This document shows, piece after piece, positions 24,883 to 34,847 of a stretch of DNA of 64,000 bases (the stretch's first letter is position 1; every line of letters starts with the position of its first letter). The translations under genes were made by a program, and so were the position numbers. Below the pieces are notes generated by a model. The model worked only from the letters and a program-made list of their open reading frames with translations. It searched no databases and was not told where the DNA came from. Source of the stretch: Adiantum capillus-veneris (lineage: Eukaryota; Streptophyta; Polypodiopsida; Polypodiales; Pteridaceae); NCBI GenBank assembly GCA_014529385.2, contig CM043942.1, forward strand, positions 111,470,141 through 111,534,140, given 5' to 3'.

Positions 24883-25289
24883 ACCATGTCCAAGAGGGAA
24901 GTCTTGGAGGTTGATACGACGTCGAGTCCTCTTGGTTTCCTTGGTTCCCTTTGCCTTCTTGCCTTGTCCATGGTCACTCTGTGATGTGACTCCTTCTTTC
25001 TCTTTACCTTTTCCTCGCCACGCTTAATTCCATTGGCTTCCATGTCAACCTCATTTGAATTTGTCACCTCTACCACATGCACATTTGGATCTGGCAAAGG
25101 TGGAACTCCTTCTACCCCTTGTGGAGGTGGTCTTGGTCCATTTGGCCTTTGTAGAAGCCTTGGTTGTTGACCAGTTCCTTCACCTGCATTCATCACTGGG
25201 TAATTTAAGTTAGGCCTCCCTGGCTCCCCACGGGGCCAAGGACAATTATACATCCCATGTCCAGACTCTCCGCAATTCCAACATTGCAA
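24852..25289 (-). CDS. Tat gag C-terminal part with CCHC zinc knuckle
   Basis: The frame opens with CWNCGESGHGMYNC, a perfect CCHC knuckle for RNA binding, then a Pro/Arg-rich stretch. It lies in a different frame from both the gag N-terminal part (25,205-26,017) and pol (from 24,882), and overlaps each at its ends. That means two frame changes around this segment. They may be recent mutations or, less likely, programmed frameshifts; the overlap CTAGGAG near 25,295 is where gag leaves frame. Confidence 0.85.
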   Translation of the reverse strand: MQCWNCGESGHGMYNCPWPRGEPGRPNLNYPVMNAGEGTGQQPRLLQRPNGPRPPPQGVEGVPPLPDPNVHVVEVTNSNEVDMEANGIKRGEEKVKRKKESHHRVTMDKARRQREPRKPRGLDVVSTSKTSLLDMVWLRTTCWKT

Positions 25290-26017
25290 GACTCTCCTAG
25301 GTCGTGGATCTCCTCTTCAGACTTCTTTGCTTGTCCCTTTGGACCTACAGCTTGTGCAAGGTGAATTGACAGGCTGCTTAAAGATTCGTTTAACTTCTCA
25401 ATTACTTCCGCCGTTACCTCAGGAAGCTCCCTCGATGTTGATGCTTGTGACTTACCTTTGGGTCTAAGACCTTCTATTGGAACCTCTCCCCTTAAGCACT
25501 TGAGTTTCCTATACTTCTCAGCAGCCCTAGTTTCAGCTGCATCAAAAGTAGCAGGTGCACGCGCCTCAACTTTTACCTTAAGGTCAGGAAAGAGTCCGGC
25601 TATGAACCTCTCCTTCTTTAAAAATTCTGCACCATCACCAAGGTTAGCAACATTTCGTATCCATAGAGCCCAAAGACGTAGAAACTCTTGCTTGTACAAG
25701 TAGTAGTCATCTAAGTCTTTTTGCTTATGAGAAACAATGTCTTGCCATAGTTTCTGAGTGTTTTGGGGATCAAAGAAGTATCTCTTAAAATGATTTAAAA
25801 CTTCTGTGTAATTCCCCTTAACTTCCTCAGGCAAAGAGTCAAACCAAGTACTAGCATCTTTCCTAAGGACCACCTCAAACATTTCTACACGTTCTTGATC
25901 GGTTACTATCCTCTTGATACGGCAAGACATCTTGAAATTTGCTAAAAATAATTCTGCATCCTCTCCAAGCTCTCCAAAGAAAAGAGGATATCCAGACATT
26001 TGGCGTTGGCTCTCCAT
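25205..26017 (-). CDS. Tat gag (capsid region)
   Basis: A 270-residue frame starting MESQRQMSGYPLFFGELGED. It has the retrotransposon gag pattern: 'LFLANFKMSCRIKRI', then 'ASTWFDSLPEEVKGNYTEVL', then 'HFKRYFF', 'DYYLYKQEFLRLW' and a later 'RFIAGLFPDLKVKVE'. This corresponds to the Retrotrans_gag domain that builds the particle. After about residue 240 the frame leaves the homologous path (the last 25-30 residues overlap the zinc-knuckle frame in the wrong register). Start chosen at the first ATG after the accessory ORFs. Confidence 0.9.
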   Translation of the reverse strand: MESQRQMSGYPLFFGELGEDAELFLANFKMSCRIKRIVTDQERVEMFEVVLRKDASTWFDSLPEEVKGNYTEVLNHFKRYFFDPQNTQKLWQDIVSHKQKDLDDYYLYKQEFLRLWALWIRNVANLGDGAEFLKKERFIAGLFPDLKVKVEARAPATFDAAETRAAEKYRKLKCLRGEVPIEGLRPKGKSQASTSRELPEVTAEVIEKLNESLSSLSIHLAQAVGPKGQAKKSEEEIHDLGESCNVGIAESLDMGCIIVLGPVGSQGGLT

Positions 26018-26066
26018 TATTATGAAAGATTACAACATGAGTTACAATAAGGGATACAATAGAGAT

Positions 26067-26525
26067 CTAGAACCACTCGCCTGCAAATGAAGAAGTGAGA
26101 AAATACCACTCTAGGTTTTCTTCTTCAGCTATCCAAGCTTCAATAAGGTCTCGATTTGTTTGATCAAAACAAAAGGGTAGACTATTGATGAGCTCTAAGA
26201 AGGGTTGAAATTCTTCAAAGCTAAGGCGATAAACAGAAATCTCTAGAACTTCATTTTCTGGATCCAAAAGAGCAACCACGTCCCAAGTGATAAATTGCAC
26301 TTGCTCTACAATTCCCAATGCACAAGCGGTTTGTATAAAAACTAGATCTTCATGCTCGTCAAAGGCCGTGAGAAAGTAGCAATTGACTAGGAGCTCCTTT
26401 CCTTCGAGTTCCACACAGTCGGAGTGAGGCAACCTTCTCACAATTTCATAAAGAACATCCTCATCAAGTCCAATCAAGTTTGCAAGATTTAAAGACTCCA
26501 CTTGTGCTACAAAATTCCTGGACAA
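26067..26525 (-). CDS. Accessory ORF 4 of the Tat element (F-box-like start)
   Basis: A 152-residue frame between accessory ORF 3 and gag. Near its N-terminus 'LDEDVLYEIVRRLPHSD' resembles the first helices of an F-box, then a protein without known motifs including 'VYRLSFEEFQPFLELINSLP'. It is a clear paralogue of the 26,572-27,126 frame (shared VRRLPH, FIQ..CAL, RL(S/T)F.EF, LINSLPF.F). A good 3' splice site (ttttgtccag at about 26,512-26,522) precedes most of it, so it may be an exon rather than a free gene. Function unknown; F-box is inference from about 17 residues. Confidence 0.6.
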   Translation of the reverse strand: MSRNFVAQVESLNLANLIGLDEDVLYEIVRRLPHSDCVELEGKELLVNCYFLTAFDEHEDLVFIQTACALGIVEQVQFITWDVVALLDPENEVLEISVYRLSFEEFQPFLELINSLPFCFDQTNRDLIEAWIAEEENLEWYFLTSSFAGEWF

Positions 26526-26571
26526 AAACTCCTTAGGATTATGGTTAAATCATTCAAAAGCATAAAGAGAT

Positions 26572-27126
26572 TTACAATGTCTCTATGAACAAAGTGTCAT
26601 AGAAAGTAGAGAAGGATGAGAATTTATACAAATTTGCAATCTTCTCTATGCTCTCTTTATTAAGACAAGCTCTGAATAGCTCCCTATCTCCTTTGTTGAA
26701 AGCGAAAGGAAGACTATTAATAAGACGCAAATGAGGGAAAAATTCACCAAATGTGAGTCTATGAAGCATGAACTCTGGCCGCAAGTTTCCTGAAGAGTCT
26801 TCCTCAATGGTGAAATGCACTCGCCAAACGCCAAATTTCACTCTATTTACCAATCTTAGGGCACACACTAGTTGGATGAATGCGCGGTCTTCCTTAGTGC
26901 CCAACAACAAGAGGAAAATGGAATCCACGCGTAGGACCTTCCGTCTTAACTTCACCACCCTCTTGTTATGAGGGAGACGCCTTACTACTTGCTCCTGCAA
27001 CTCAATTGGTAATAGAGCTAGATCTCTAAGGATTGAACTTTCACTGCACACACATTCCCAGTTAGAATAAATGATCGTTTTTTTGTTTCTTGTAACAACT
27101 TGGACAAAGAAAAAACAAACATACAC
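26572..27126 (-). CDS. Accessory ORF 3 of the Tat element (F-box-like start)
   Basis: A 184-residue frame. 'LLPIELQEQVVRRLPHNKRV' fits an F-box consensus (LP.EL...V..RLP) better than its paralogue does. It continues with 'FIQLVCALRLVNRVKFGVWR' and ends 'LRLINSLPFAFNKGDRELF' plus a short tail. A gtgtgtgcag acceptor near 27,050 suggests the real exon begins just before ESSILRDLALLP. It has no stops over the shared length, unlike neighbouring dead elements. The tandem relation to accessory ORF 4 shows internal duplication within the element. Confidence 0.6.
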   Translation of the reverse strand: MYVCFFFVQVVTRNKKTIIYSNWECVCSESSILRDLALLPIELQEQVVRRLPHNKRVVKLRRKVLRVDSIFLLLLGTKEDRAFIQLVCALRLVNRVKFGVWRVHFTIEEDSSGNLRPEFMLHRLTFGEFFPHLRLINSLPFAFNKGDRELFRACLNKESIEKIANLYKFSSFSTFYDTLFIETL

Positions 27127-27152
27127 ACTACTTTGTCGGGCTGCACTTCATT

Positions 27153-27371
27153 TTAAAATAAAATGAACACATGTACATCAAAAGAAGTGTGGTAGTTAAT
27201 GAGAGGTAGAATGACAGGGTTTGGTGATGCAAGAATTTCTCCTGCTCTTTGGGCACCAAACATGAACACCATTCGTTGTTGAAAATGGATCTTTCTACTA
27301 ATTGCAACGTTTATTCTAATGTGTGGAGTAAAATGAAAGGGAAAAACCTCTATTCCTGGGCCATTATCCAT
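27153..27371 (-). CDS. Accessory ORF 2 of the Tat element
   Basis: A 72-residue frame. Its second half, 'ILASPNPVILPLINYHTSFD' then VHVFILF, aligns with accessory ORF 1 from start of homology (PF....I..(I/V).(I/V)S.K..FQ) to the identical stop position. It may be an exon: a gcccag acceptor lies just before it. No known family. Confidence 0.5.
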   Translation of the reverse strand: MDNGPGIEVFPFHFTPHIRINVAISRKIHFQQRMVFMFGAQRAGEILASPNPVILPLINYHTSFDVHVFILF

Positions 27372-27392
27372 GGCCTATGCATGTCCTAATGC

Positions 27393-27605
27393 TTAAAACA
27401 AAACAAAAATATAGACGTCCAAACTAAGGTCGTACCTAATGAGAGGCAAAATAAAAGGATTTACTGAAGCGTTTATCTCCGCCAACCTAAGAGGACCTAA
27501 AATTCTACGAATGACACGTTGAAATTGCAACTTAGTACTAACAATTATGTGTACCTTTTGCCTTGCAATGGGAATGAAGGGATCATACAAAGCTTCGTGA
27601 TTCAT
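27393..27605 (-). CDS. Accessory ORF 1 of the Tat element
   Basis: A 70-residue frame that starts only about 50 bp after the primer site. It contains 'RRILGPLRLAEINASVNPFI' and ends LDVYIFVLF. It is paralogous to accessory ORF 2, 234 bp away. A strong donor (ATTAG/GTACGA) lies inside the last codons, so splicing to later exons is possible. No known family. Confidence 0.5.
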   Translation of the reverse strand: MNHEALYDPFIPIARQKVHIIVSTKLQFQRVIRRILGPLRLAEINASVNPFILPLIRYDLSLDVYIFVLF

Positions 27606-27657
27606 GCAAACTACTTGACTATGCTAAAGGTTGATTCTACACAAAAATACACAAGCC

Positions 27658-27676
27658 GTCCTCAGTGGGGGCACCA
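27658..27676 (-). other. Primer binding site of the Tat element
   Basis: Minus strand TGGTGCCCCCACTGAGGAC follows the LTR end after four bases. The TGG start is the complement of a tRNA CCA end. I cannot name the tRNA. Confidence 0.75.
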
Positions 27677-27680
27677 AAAT

Positions 27681-27938
27681 TGAGGCGGTCCGGGGCGGGC
27701 AACAAGAAGAGTGGCCTCTAGACACCCTTCAAGGCTCCCGTGCTGCTCAATGGGCTGGGGCACAACACAACACAAACCAAAACAACAAACCCACCGCCAA
27801 ATCCCAACTACACAAGGGGCACCACCTAGTTTAAGAGCGAACTAGGACGCAAAAGAGGAGAATCGTTAGAGCGACCCACAAACAAGCAAGGAATTTACAC
27901 TAACCCTAACACCAATGGAATACTCTCACACACTAAAA

Positions 27939-28002
<64 letters not shown>

Positions 28003-30372
28003 TGCTCGGGCTGCTTTGAAACGTATCGGCGATGATCAAGCAAACACAACTATATATTTAAGAAAGAGAGAGAAAGGGGGAGGGGGTGCTTGTTGCATTA
28101 ATACCTTCTTACAAATCTGCATGACAAATCAAAGTGAGATTAGTACTTGTTCAACATAGCTTGTGTAAATTTCATTACAACACATCACAAGAAAAGCCAC
28201 CCCAATCACTGTCTTAAGGCCAGGGGAGTCCTCTCCACCCTGTCGCCCTCTTACAGTATGTGGGATTTATGGCTAGATTGATGACAACACCAGAGACAAG
28301 CTATCAAGAACTTAACAAAAAAAAAACACCAAGACACTTACGCATCATTGTTGTCCATTACTTCACGTTGGAAGGGAGACAAAGTATCCAAGCTTAGTCC
28401 AAATCCACCCTCCTTGATTCAGCGAATGTTGGGCTTACACTAGTAGGAGAAATGATAGATTTCCTACTCTCAATTGAATGATCACTCTCTCTCTTACAAT
28501 GTCATAGATTTCCCTTGCTAATCCCCTATTACAACACATGCACATGCATAAAACAATGAGCTTCCACTCAAGAGCTCCTTCTAGAGAGGTTGAGCTTGGC
28601 TTCTCAAGCTATAACATAGTGCTCTTGCTTATGGCTTCCCCCCTTTTATGCTAGGTACACCCTCCTTTTATAGCAATTTTGAAGGCTAGGGTTACTCCTC
28701 TAACCATGGTTGGGTTAGATTTTCAGCAATTTATCTAATTTCTTTTGCTTGGAATTATCAAGAAGTTGGTGGGGAAAGAGAGAGGAGAGAAATGGAGGTG
28801 ATAGGACTTTTCATAGTGGGTTAGTGTTAGTAGAGTTAGTATTAATTTACAAATGGAATTGGATATTTACAATGGGAGTATCCATGTAGGATACAAATAA
28901 GGAAGAAGAACTCTTAAGAGGTAAGAAAAGGTGGATTTCTTACAAGGTTGATGCTCCAAGTGTCTTGAGTAGGGCCAATTTTGACGCTTGTTGACGGTCC
29001 ACTAGCTTTGACGGTACATTTTTTCTCCACTCTTGACCTTCCTTGAGAGACAAGGTAATTGAAGCTGAGTAATCAACCACCATGATGCTGTCTTTTAAGA
29101 GAAGAGGTTGAATTTTGTGGTTTTTTGATAGATATGGGTAATTTGGAGGAGGAAAAATGAGACTAGGTGGTCAATTTTGGAATGGAATTGTGGTGGGAGG
29201 TATGAGTTCACCATGGTTTCTCTTATTCTTCAAGGTTGAGGAGAAGGTGAGTAGTGTGCAGAGAGGAGTGGTGAGAGAGATGGGGATGATGAGTGGAGAA
29301 GTGTGTGTGAAAGAGGAAAATGATAAAGTGGAAGAGAGAGTGTGGCTGCATAGCATGGGAAAACTGGGGTCCACTAAAAAAATCATAGCTCACAGCTGGT
29401 AGCTCCAAAAATCATGAAAAAATTTGGGGTGATTATTCAGAGCGTGGGCTAGATTTTCTCTTTTGACCACCGCTCCAAATTAGGAGTGGAGATAGGTGCC
29501 AAAATTCTCACCAAAAAGCCTGTTTTTTATGCCTGCAAAAGTCTTTTAGTGGTCCCCTCCTTTGTTGAATTTGTACAATGCATCCAAGAGTGAGCCCCTC
29601 CTTTGTCATATTATAATACAAATCATTCAAGTTGCCCTTGACCCATGCATGGAGGAGGATTATTGGTGAAATAAGAAATATATACATGGTGGGACTAGTG
29701 TATGGACTATTCATGGACTTTAGCTCAATGAGCACATGGTGTTAGAATAATGAGTAAAAATAATAATAAAAATATGGAGGAGTTATGGATATGGAAAGAT
29801 ATTGGAATCATATGATATGGTCCCTCCTTGAATTATTTTTGGTGAAAGAGGAAAATGTATGCAAGTAAATAATATAATAAAAGTAACCAATGAGTAGAAA
29901 TCAATTTTTTGTTTTCACGAGGGTGAGGGTGAAAATGTGAGAGTGATTTGTATAAAGGAAAAATATGAGGTTAGAGTATGTACATATTGGCAAAAAATAA
30001 AATTATGGTGTAAGAGGATGAAAGAAGGTGTACATAGGTTTAATAAAACACACACCTAAGTAGAAATATTTAAATAAAATACCAAAATAATTATAAAAAA
30101 TCCCTATATTTAAGCCATATATGCAATGAAATATTTACACACAAAGAGGCCATAATATACTTTTATTTTTTGATTTTTTTATTTTTTTTTTTGGCTCACC
30201 TAGCCCAGTGACTAGCTAGCTGAGGGTTTTTAAGAAGATATGGGAAAAGTCCCGTGACTCACGCACGCCTATGTACAGTGAAATGGTAGGGATAGCCACA
30301 GTGTTTGGGTGATTTTGGTAGGGTGAGGTAACTCACTGTGGCAATTACAAAGAGCCGAAAAAACGGCTATCA
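27681..30372 (-). mobile_element. 5' LTR of the Tat element
   Basis: 2,692 bp, TG...CA, partner of 18,046-20,711. Both LTRs hold the same short open frames (e.g. at 29,508-29,735), which are LTR sequence, not genes. Confidence 0.97.
27943..27999. repeat. (GA)n in 5' LTR
   Basis: About 29 dinucleotides, roughly twice the length at the same site in the other LTR. Confidence 0.97.
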
Positions 30373-31266
30373 ATACTCTGTTTGAGATAACCAAATCAAC
30401 TTCTTTGATCTGTCTCTCTCAATGCGCATACCAAGTATATGACTTGCCTCACCCATGTCTTTCATGTCAAACGATTTCGCCATCTTTGACTTCAAAGCTG
30501 AAATTTCTTCCAAGTGCTTGCCAGCAATCAACATGTCATCCACATACAAAATAAGGATCAGCCAACTACCATCCTTAGCCTTCTATGTATATAGACAGTG
30601 ATCGAACTCACTACGTTTGTAGCCTTGAGAAAGCATAAACTTGTGGAATTTATGGTACCATGCCCTCGGTGATTATTTTAAGCCATAAAGACTCTTTAAC
30701 AACTGGCATACCCAATCTTCCTTGCCTTTCTCAACAAACCCTTCTGGCTGCTGCATGTAAATTTCCACATCTAAATCACCATGCAAGAACACTGTCTTGA
30801 CATCCATTTGGTGCAACACCAAATCTAATATGGCAACCAATGCAAGAAAGCATCTTAATGTAGTCATCTTGACCACCGGAGATAAGACTTCATCAAAGTC
30901 AATGCCTTGTTCTTGCTTAAAGCCCTTGGCAACAAGCCTTGCTTTGTACTTTGGCTGACTTTCATGAGCGGTGATCTTATACCTGTAAACCCATTTACAA
31001 GGCAGAGCCTTTTTGCCCTGTGGTAATTTAACTAGCTTCCATGTCTTGTTTTTATGCAGAGATGTCATCTCTGACTGCATGGCCAATTGCCAATTCCCGG
31101 AGTCCTTCATTTGCACTACTTCCTTGTAACATGAAGGCTCATTGCAATCAGTCAACATGACATAGTTCATAGATGGAACAAACCTATCAGGAGGTCGCGT
31201 GACACGTCTAGATCTACGCACAATAGGTGGATAAGGCTCAGCCACAACCTGTGGTTCCACTCTATC
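30373..31266 (-). pseudogene. Tork-like copia reverse transcriptase
   Basis: Frame 30,673-31,260 carries the copia RT core: 'GNWQLAMQSEMTSLHKNKTW', 'KALPCKWVYRYKI', 'KYKARLVAKGFKQEQGIDF', 'QMDVKTVFLHGDLDVEIYMQ' and 'QPEGFV'. After a TAA at 30,673-30,675 the same frame continues with 'SPRAWYHKFHKFMLSQGY', a TAG at 30,583-30,585, and the intact catalytic YVDDMLIAG, up to the Tat insertion point. One A-to-V difference (KTVFLHG for the usual KTAFLHG) is seen. Stops fit CAA-to-TAA and CAG-to-TAG changes. Confidence 0.95.
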
Positions 31267-32619
31267 CTATCCTTGCTCCTCTTGAGCCCTGACATTATGT
31301 CTTGCACGTGCAGGTCCATCTTCTTGGAAGACAACTCTTCTAATCTCCTCAACCCTCTCTGGTTTAGAATGATATTTGGATTCATTAAAGTGAACATCAT
31401 TGCTGCGGACAACCTTTCTGGATTCGGGATCCCAAAGTCTGTACCCCATCTCACCATAATTACCATAGCCTAGAAAGATGCACTTTCTACTCTTTGGCTC
31501 AAGTTTGTTCCTAAATTCCTTTGGAACGTGAGTATATGCCTCACAGCCAAAGACTCTGAGATGTTTGTATGAGGGCATTTTGCCTAACCATACCATCTCT
31601 GGCAGTGAATCCTTCTGCAAAACCTTGCTAGGAGATCTATTTACAAGATGAACAGCTGTTGATACAGCTTCAGCCCAAAACCCATTTGGCAGTTGTGCAT
31701 TAGACAACATACTTCTGACCTTCTCTTGTATGGTCCTATTCATCCTCTCAGCAACACCATTTTGAGGAGGATTGTAAGGAGCATTAAGTTCACGTTCTAT
31801 ACCCTTTGACTCACAAAAGTCCTGAAAGGCCTTTGACACATACTCTCCGCCATTGTCAGTGCGTAAGCATTTAAGCTTCTTGCCACTCTGATTCTCCACA
31901 AGTGTCACAAACGTTTTGAAAACACTAAACGCTTCATCCTTGTGCTTGAGAAAGTAAACCCATACTGTCCTCGAGTAATCATCTATAAATGTCATAAAGT
32001 AAGAAGCTCCCCCTAGAGATAGGCTAGGCATAGGTCCACACAAATCACTATGAACAAGTGCCAATTGTGTATCTCTTCTACTGCTTCTATGCTTATGTGG
32101 CTGCTGTGTTTGCTTACCATACAGACAATGTTCACAGAATTCAAAATCATTAAATGAAAATCCAGGCAAATAACCAGAACGAGACAAGATTTCCATTCCC
32201 TTCTTGGACATATGTCCTAACCGGCTATGCCACAAAGAAACGTTCGGCTCCTCGGTTACATTGATTACATTTTTAGAGACATTTGATACATAAATCATGT
32301 AAAGTCCTCCAGACTTTACTCCATGTGCTACTGTCATAGAACCCTTGGATATCTTCCACATGCTCTGTCCAAAAGTGGTGACGTAGCCAACATCATCAAG
32401 TAAACCTGTGCTGATCAAGCTCTTTGTAATTGCGGGAACATGTCTCACATTCTTCAGCGTGAAAGAAGAGCCATTATGAAACTTCAATTGAACATCTCCA
32501 ACACCTAAGATCTCACATGTCTGCCCATTGCCTAGCCGAACATGATCTTTAGTGGTCACATAAGAGGTAAACCACTCCTTGTTTGGAGATACATGAAGTG
32601 ATGCCCCTGAGTCTATAAT
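31267..32619 (-). pseudogene. Tork-like copia protease-integrase region
   Basis: Just after a TAG at 32,620 comes the protease motif IIDSGASLH, then a 430-residue frame (31,267-32,559). The integrase zinc finger is 'LWHSRLGHMSKKGMEILSRS' with CEHCLYGKQ. Catalytic residues are seen in LVHSDLCGPM, 'CLRTDNGGEYVSKAFQDFC' and 'NAPYNPPQNGVAERMNRTI'. The LRVFGCEAYTHVP and 'KSRKCIFLGYG' blocks end it. A TAG at 31,267 separates it from RT in the same frame. The order protease-integrase-RT is diagnostic for Ty1/copia, and the sequence style is TNT1/Tork. Confidence 0.96.
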
Positions 32620-33567
32620 CTAGTCACTCAGTGCATTTCCATCAGATGTTGTAAGAAGAGCTGAGTCCATTGTATTCTTCAAGAAGTAGATGTCTCCTGC
32701 CACTAGACTGTCATCCTCTGCAATAGTGTTTGTCACATTTATTTCTTGAATCTTCAATGAGGACTTGTTCTTCTCACCATGGTCTTCAGCTTTCTCTTTG
32801 CCTTTTTCTGCTTTCCATTCTCTGCAGTCTCTTTTCATGTGACCCTTCTTGCCACAATGGTAGCATTCTATGTCACTCTTGCCTTTAGCACTGCGGGACT
32901 TGCTACGAGACTGATTCCTCTTTCCACCTTTGTACTTTTCTTTGGTCCTTCCCCTGACAACTAAGGCTGTTCCTTTGCCTTTGTCCATTGTCTTTCTATT
33001 GGTTTCTTCAGTAAGCAGACTTCCTTCTACACCTGCTATGTTCAAACCATCTGGAGGTACAGAATTACTCAAAGCTGTGCGAAAAGTGTCCCAACTTTCC
33101 TGCAATGTGATCAACAGGAACATAGCTCTAATAGGTTCATCAAAGTTGACACCTTGAGCTGACAACTGACTGTAGATTGTGTTGAATTCATTCAGATGAT
33201 TGGACATAGGTGTCCCTTCTTTCATCTTCAAGTCAACAAGCTTCTTAAGCCAGTATACCTGTGAAGCTGCACTCTGCTTCTCATAAAGATCACTGAGCTT
33301 TAACCATGCTTGATAAGCCGACATCTCGTCTGCTACATTGAAGTAAACACTTTCTGCCAAAGTCAGCATAATGGTAGAAAGTGCCAATTCATCCATTTCG
33401 CTCCATTCATCTTCGTCCATATCTTCTGGTTTTATCCCCTTGAGCTTTATAGGTTTTATCTGCTTCTTTTGTACCAACACGTGCCAAATTTTCTTCTTCC
33501 ACAATGGGAAATTGGTTCCATCCAGCTTCTTGATATTGTAAAGAGCAGTGTCCTGTGATCTAGCCAT
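32620..33567 (-). CDS. Tork-like copia gag
   Basis: A 315-residue frame starting MARSQDTALYNIKKLDGTNF and 'FPLWKKKIWHVLV', the UBN2-type copia gag start. It contains 'YEKQSAASQVYWLKKLVDLK' and 'MSNHLNEFNTIYSQL', then a basic stretch and the CCHC knuckle CYHCGKKGHMKRDC. It ends at a TAG (32,620-32,622) where the residue before the protease IDSGAS motif is normally Trp, fitting TGG-to-TAG. In the live element gag and pol were probably one frame. Confidence 0.95.
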   Translation of the reverse strand: MARSQDTALYNIKKLDGTNFPLWKKKIWHVLVQKKQIKPIKLKGIKPEDMDEDEWSEMDELALSTIMLTLAESVYFNVADEMSAYQAWLKLSDLYEKQSAASQVYWLKKLVDLKMKEGTPMSNHLNEFNTIYSQLSAQGVNFDEPIRAMFLLITLQESWDTFRTALSNSVPPDGLNIAGVEGSLLTEETNRKTMDKGKGTALVVRGRTKEKYKGGKRNQSRSKSRSAKGKSDIECYHCGKKGHMKRDCREWKAEKGKEKAEDHGEKNKSSLKIQEINVTNTIAEDDSLVAGDIYFLKNTMDSALLTTSDGNALSD

Positions 33568-34641
33568 AGCTACGCTTCACAGTAGTTTACTTTTCTGGGA
33601 AAAATTCGGCAGAGTTTCCCCTGTAAACTGACCTCTGAACCAATATCAACCTGTCAAATGAACCAAGAAAGCTTCAGATTCTGCAAAAATTTTAGCAGAG
33701 TCTCCTTTGTAAAATGGCTCTGGTGTACTACAAAAATAGACCAAAAAACAGCTCAAAAAACACTGTCTCTCTTACACTGTAAGCTGTGGGTAAACCTGTC
33801 CTGCACCTGGACTGTCTCTGACTGTCTTGTAAGCATAGACTTTGACAATGCCTCAACGGCAGTAAAGCAAAGATGAAATCCCAACTATCTAACTCATAGT
33901 CAATACACCCTAACTGTCTATCTAAGGGTGCTCGAGGGATCGCTCCAAGACCTGTATCACTGAAAGGATCTCAACATTCGAGAATCCCCCAGCTCAATAA
34001 AACCTCACTCGACCCTCAAAAAAGGCTGCAGTAAATCTGACAGTACATAGACTTACCACAAAGTCATACATCCACAAATTTCCCACTGTATGTTGTAACC
34101 GCTACGACGGTTGTTTGCTGCGTGACTCACAGCCAACAAACCCTCAACAGACATACATCATCTCTGACAATACATCCCATGTGGAAGTACCTGCAATGTC
34201 AGGATGAAATTCGGAATATCAAGCAGCAAACACAAGCTACCTGATGAACTAGTGGATGTCGCCTACAGTCTGTGTGTAGATGCGCCTGTGTCGTATGTGA
34301 CACGCCTCTAAGAACTGTGAGCCGTCCTTCGATGTGTAGATAGCCACAAATCAACACTCTAGGAGTGTCGATATCCTCAGCACCTGTAGTCGTAGGCTGA
34401 AAACCCCAAATTTGCAGAGTCGGATCTGCACCCGCTGAGACCACTTAGTCGAAAATGGCTTGCGCAGACCTTTGTCGAAGCCGAACGGTGGCCGAGATGA
34501 CCTCAGAATGAAATTCTGAGAACACCGAGCCCATCCGGCCCTCCCACGAGATTTGGGGCCGTGTCTTCGCCTGTCGAATTTCACTCCAATCTGAGTTGGT
34601 GACTCTATCCTCCTGCAGTGCTGCCCCGAGCCTCGATCTGA
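33568..34641 (-). other. Copia leader
   Basis: About 1.07 kb between primer site and gag start, without coding features. It is long for a Tork element. Confidence 0.6.
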
Positions 34642-34653
34642 GCTCTGATACTA
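34642..34653 (-). other. Copia primer binding site, initiator tRNA-Met
   Basis: Minus strand TAGTATCAGAGC, two bases after the LTR end; one base off the consensus TGGTATCAGAGC. Confidence 0.85.
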
Positions 34654-34655
34654 GT

Positions 34656-34847
34656 TGAAGGAGTACGAGCGGAAGTGCGACGCGAGAGAGAGTGCGAGAA
34701 GAAGAGCACGACGATATGGTGAACTCGCTCTACTGTAATGTGTAGAGCATAGTGAGTTCTTATTAGGTTTTTACAAAAGAATATGTGTACATACCTGGCG
34801 GCCCGCCCACTTACCTGGGCGACCACATTGGGCTTTATACCCCAACA
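34656..34847 (-). mobile_element. 5' LTR of the Tork-like copia element
   Basis: 192 bp, TGTTGGGGTA...CTCCTTCA on the minus strand. It differs from the 3' LTR at 43,577-43,768 by two G/A changes. The outer flank read in element orientation is tatag. Confidence 0.96.

Larger units (their letters stand above)
18046..30372 (-). mobile_element. Complete Tat-type Ty3/gypsy retrotransposon, inserted in a copia element
   Basis: A 12.3 kb element on the minus strand: 5' LTR 27,681-30,372, primer site, four accessory ORFs, gag, a long pro-pol and 3' LTR 18,046-20,711. The LTRs differ by about a dozen substitutions by eye plus microsatellite length, so insertion was recent. The 4-bp flank atac lies on both sides (18,042-18,045 and 30,373-30,376), and removing the element and one flank copy restores the copia frame. 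Two RNase H domains place it in the Tat clade. Defects visible are one TAG in pol and two frame changes in the gag region. Confidence 0.95.
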
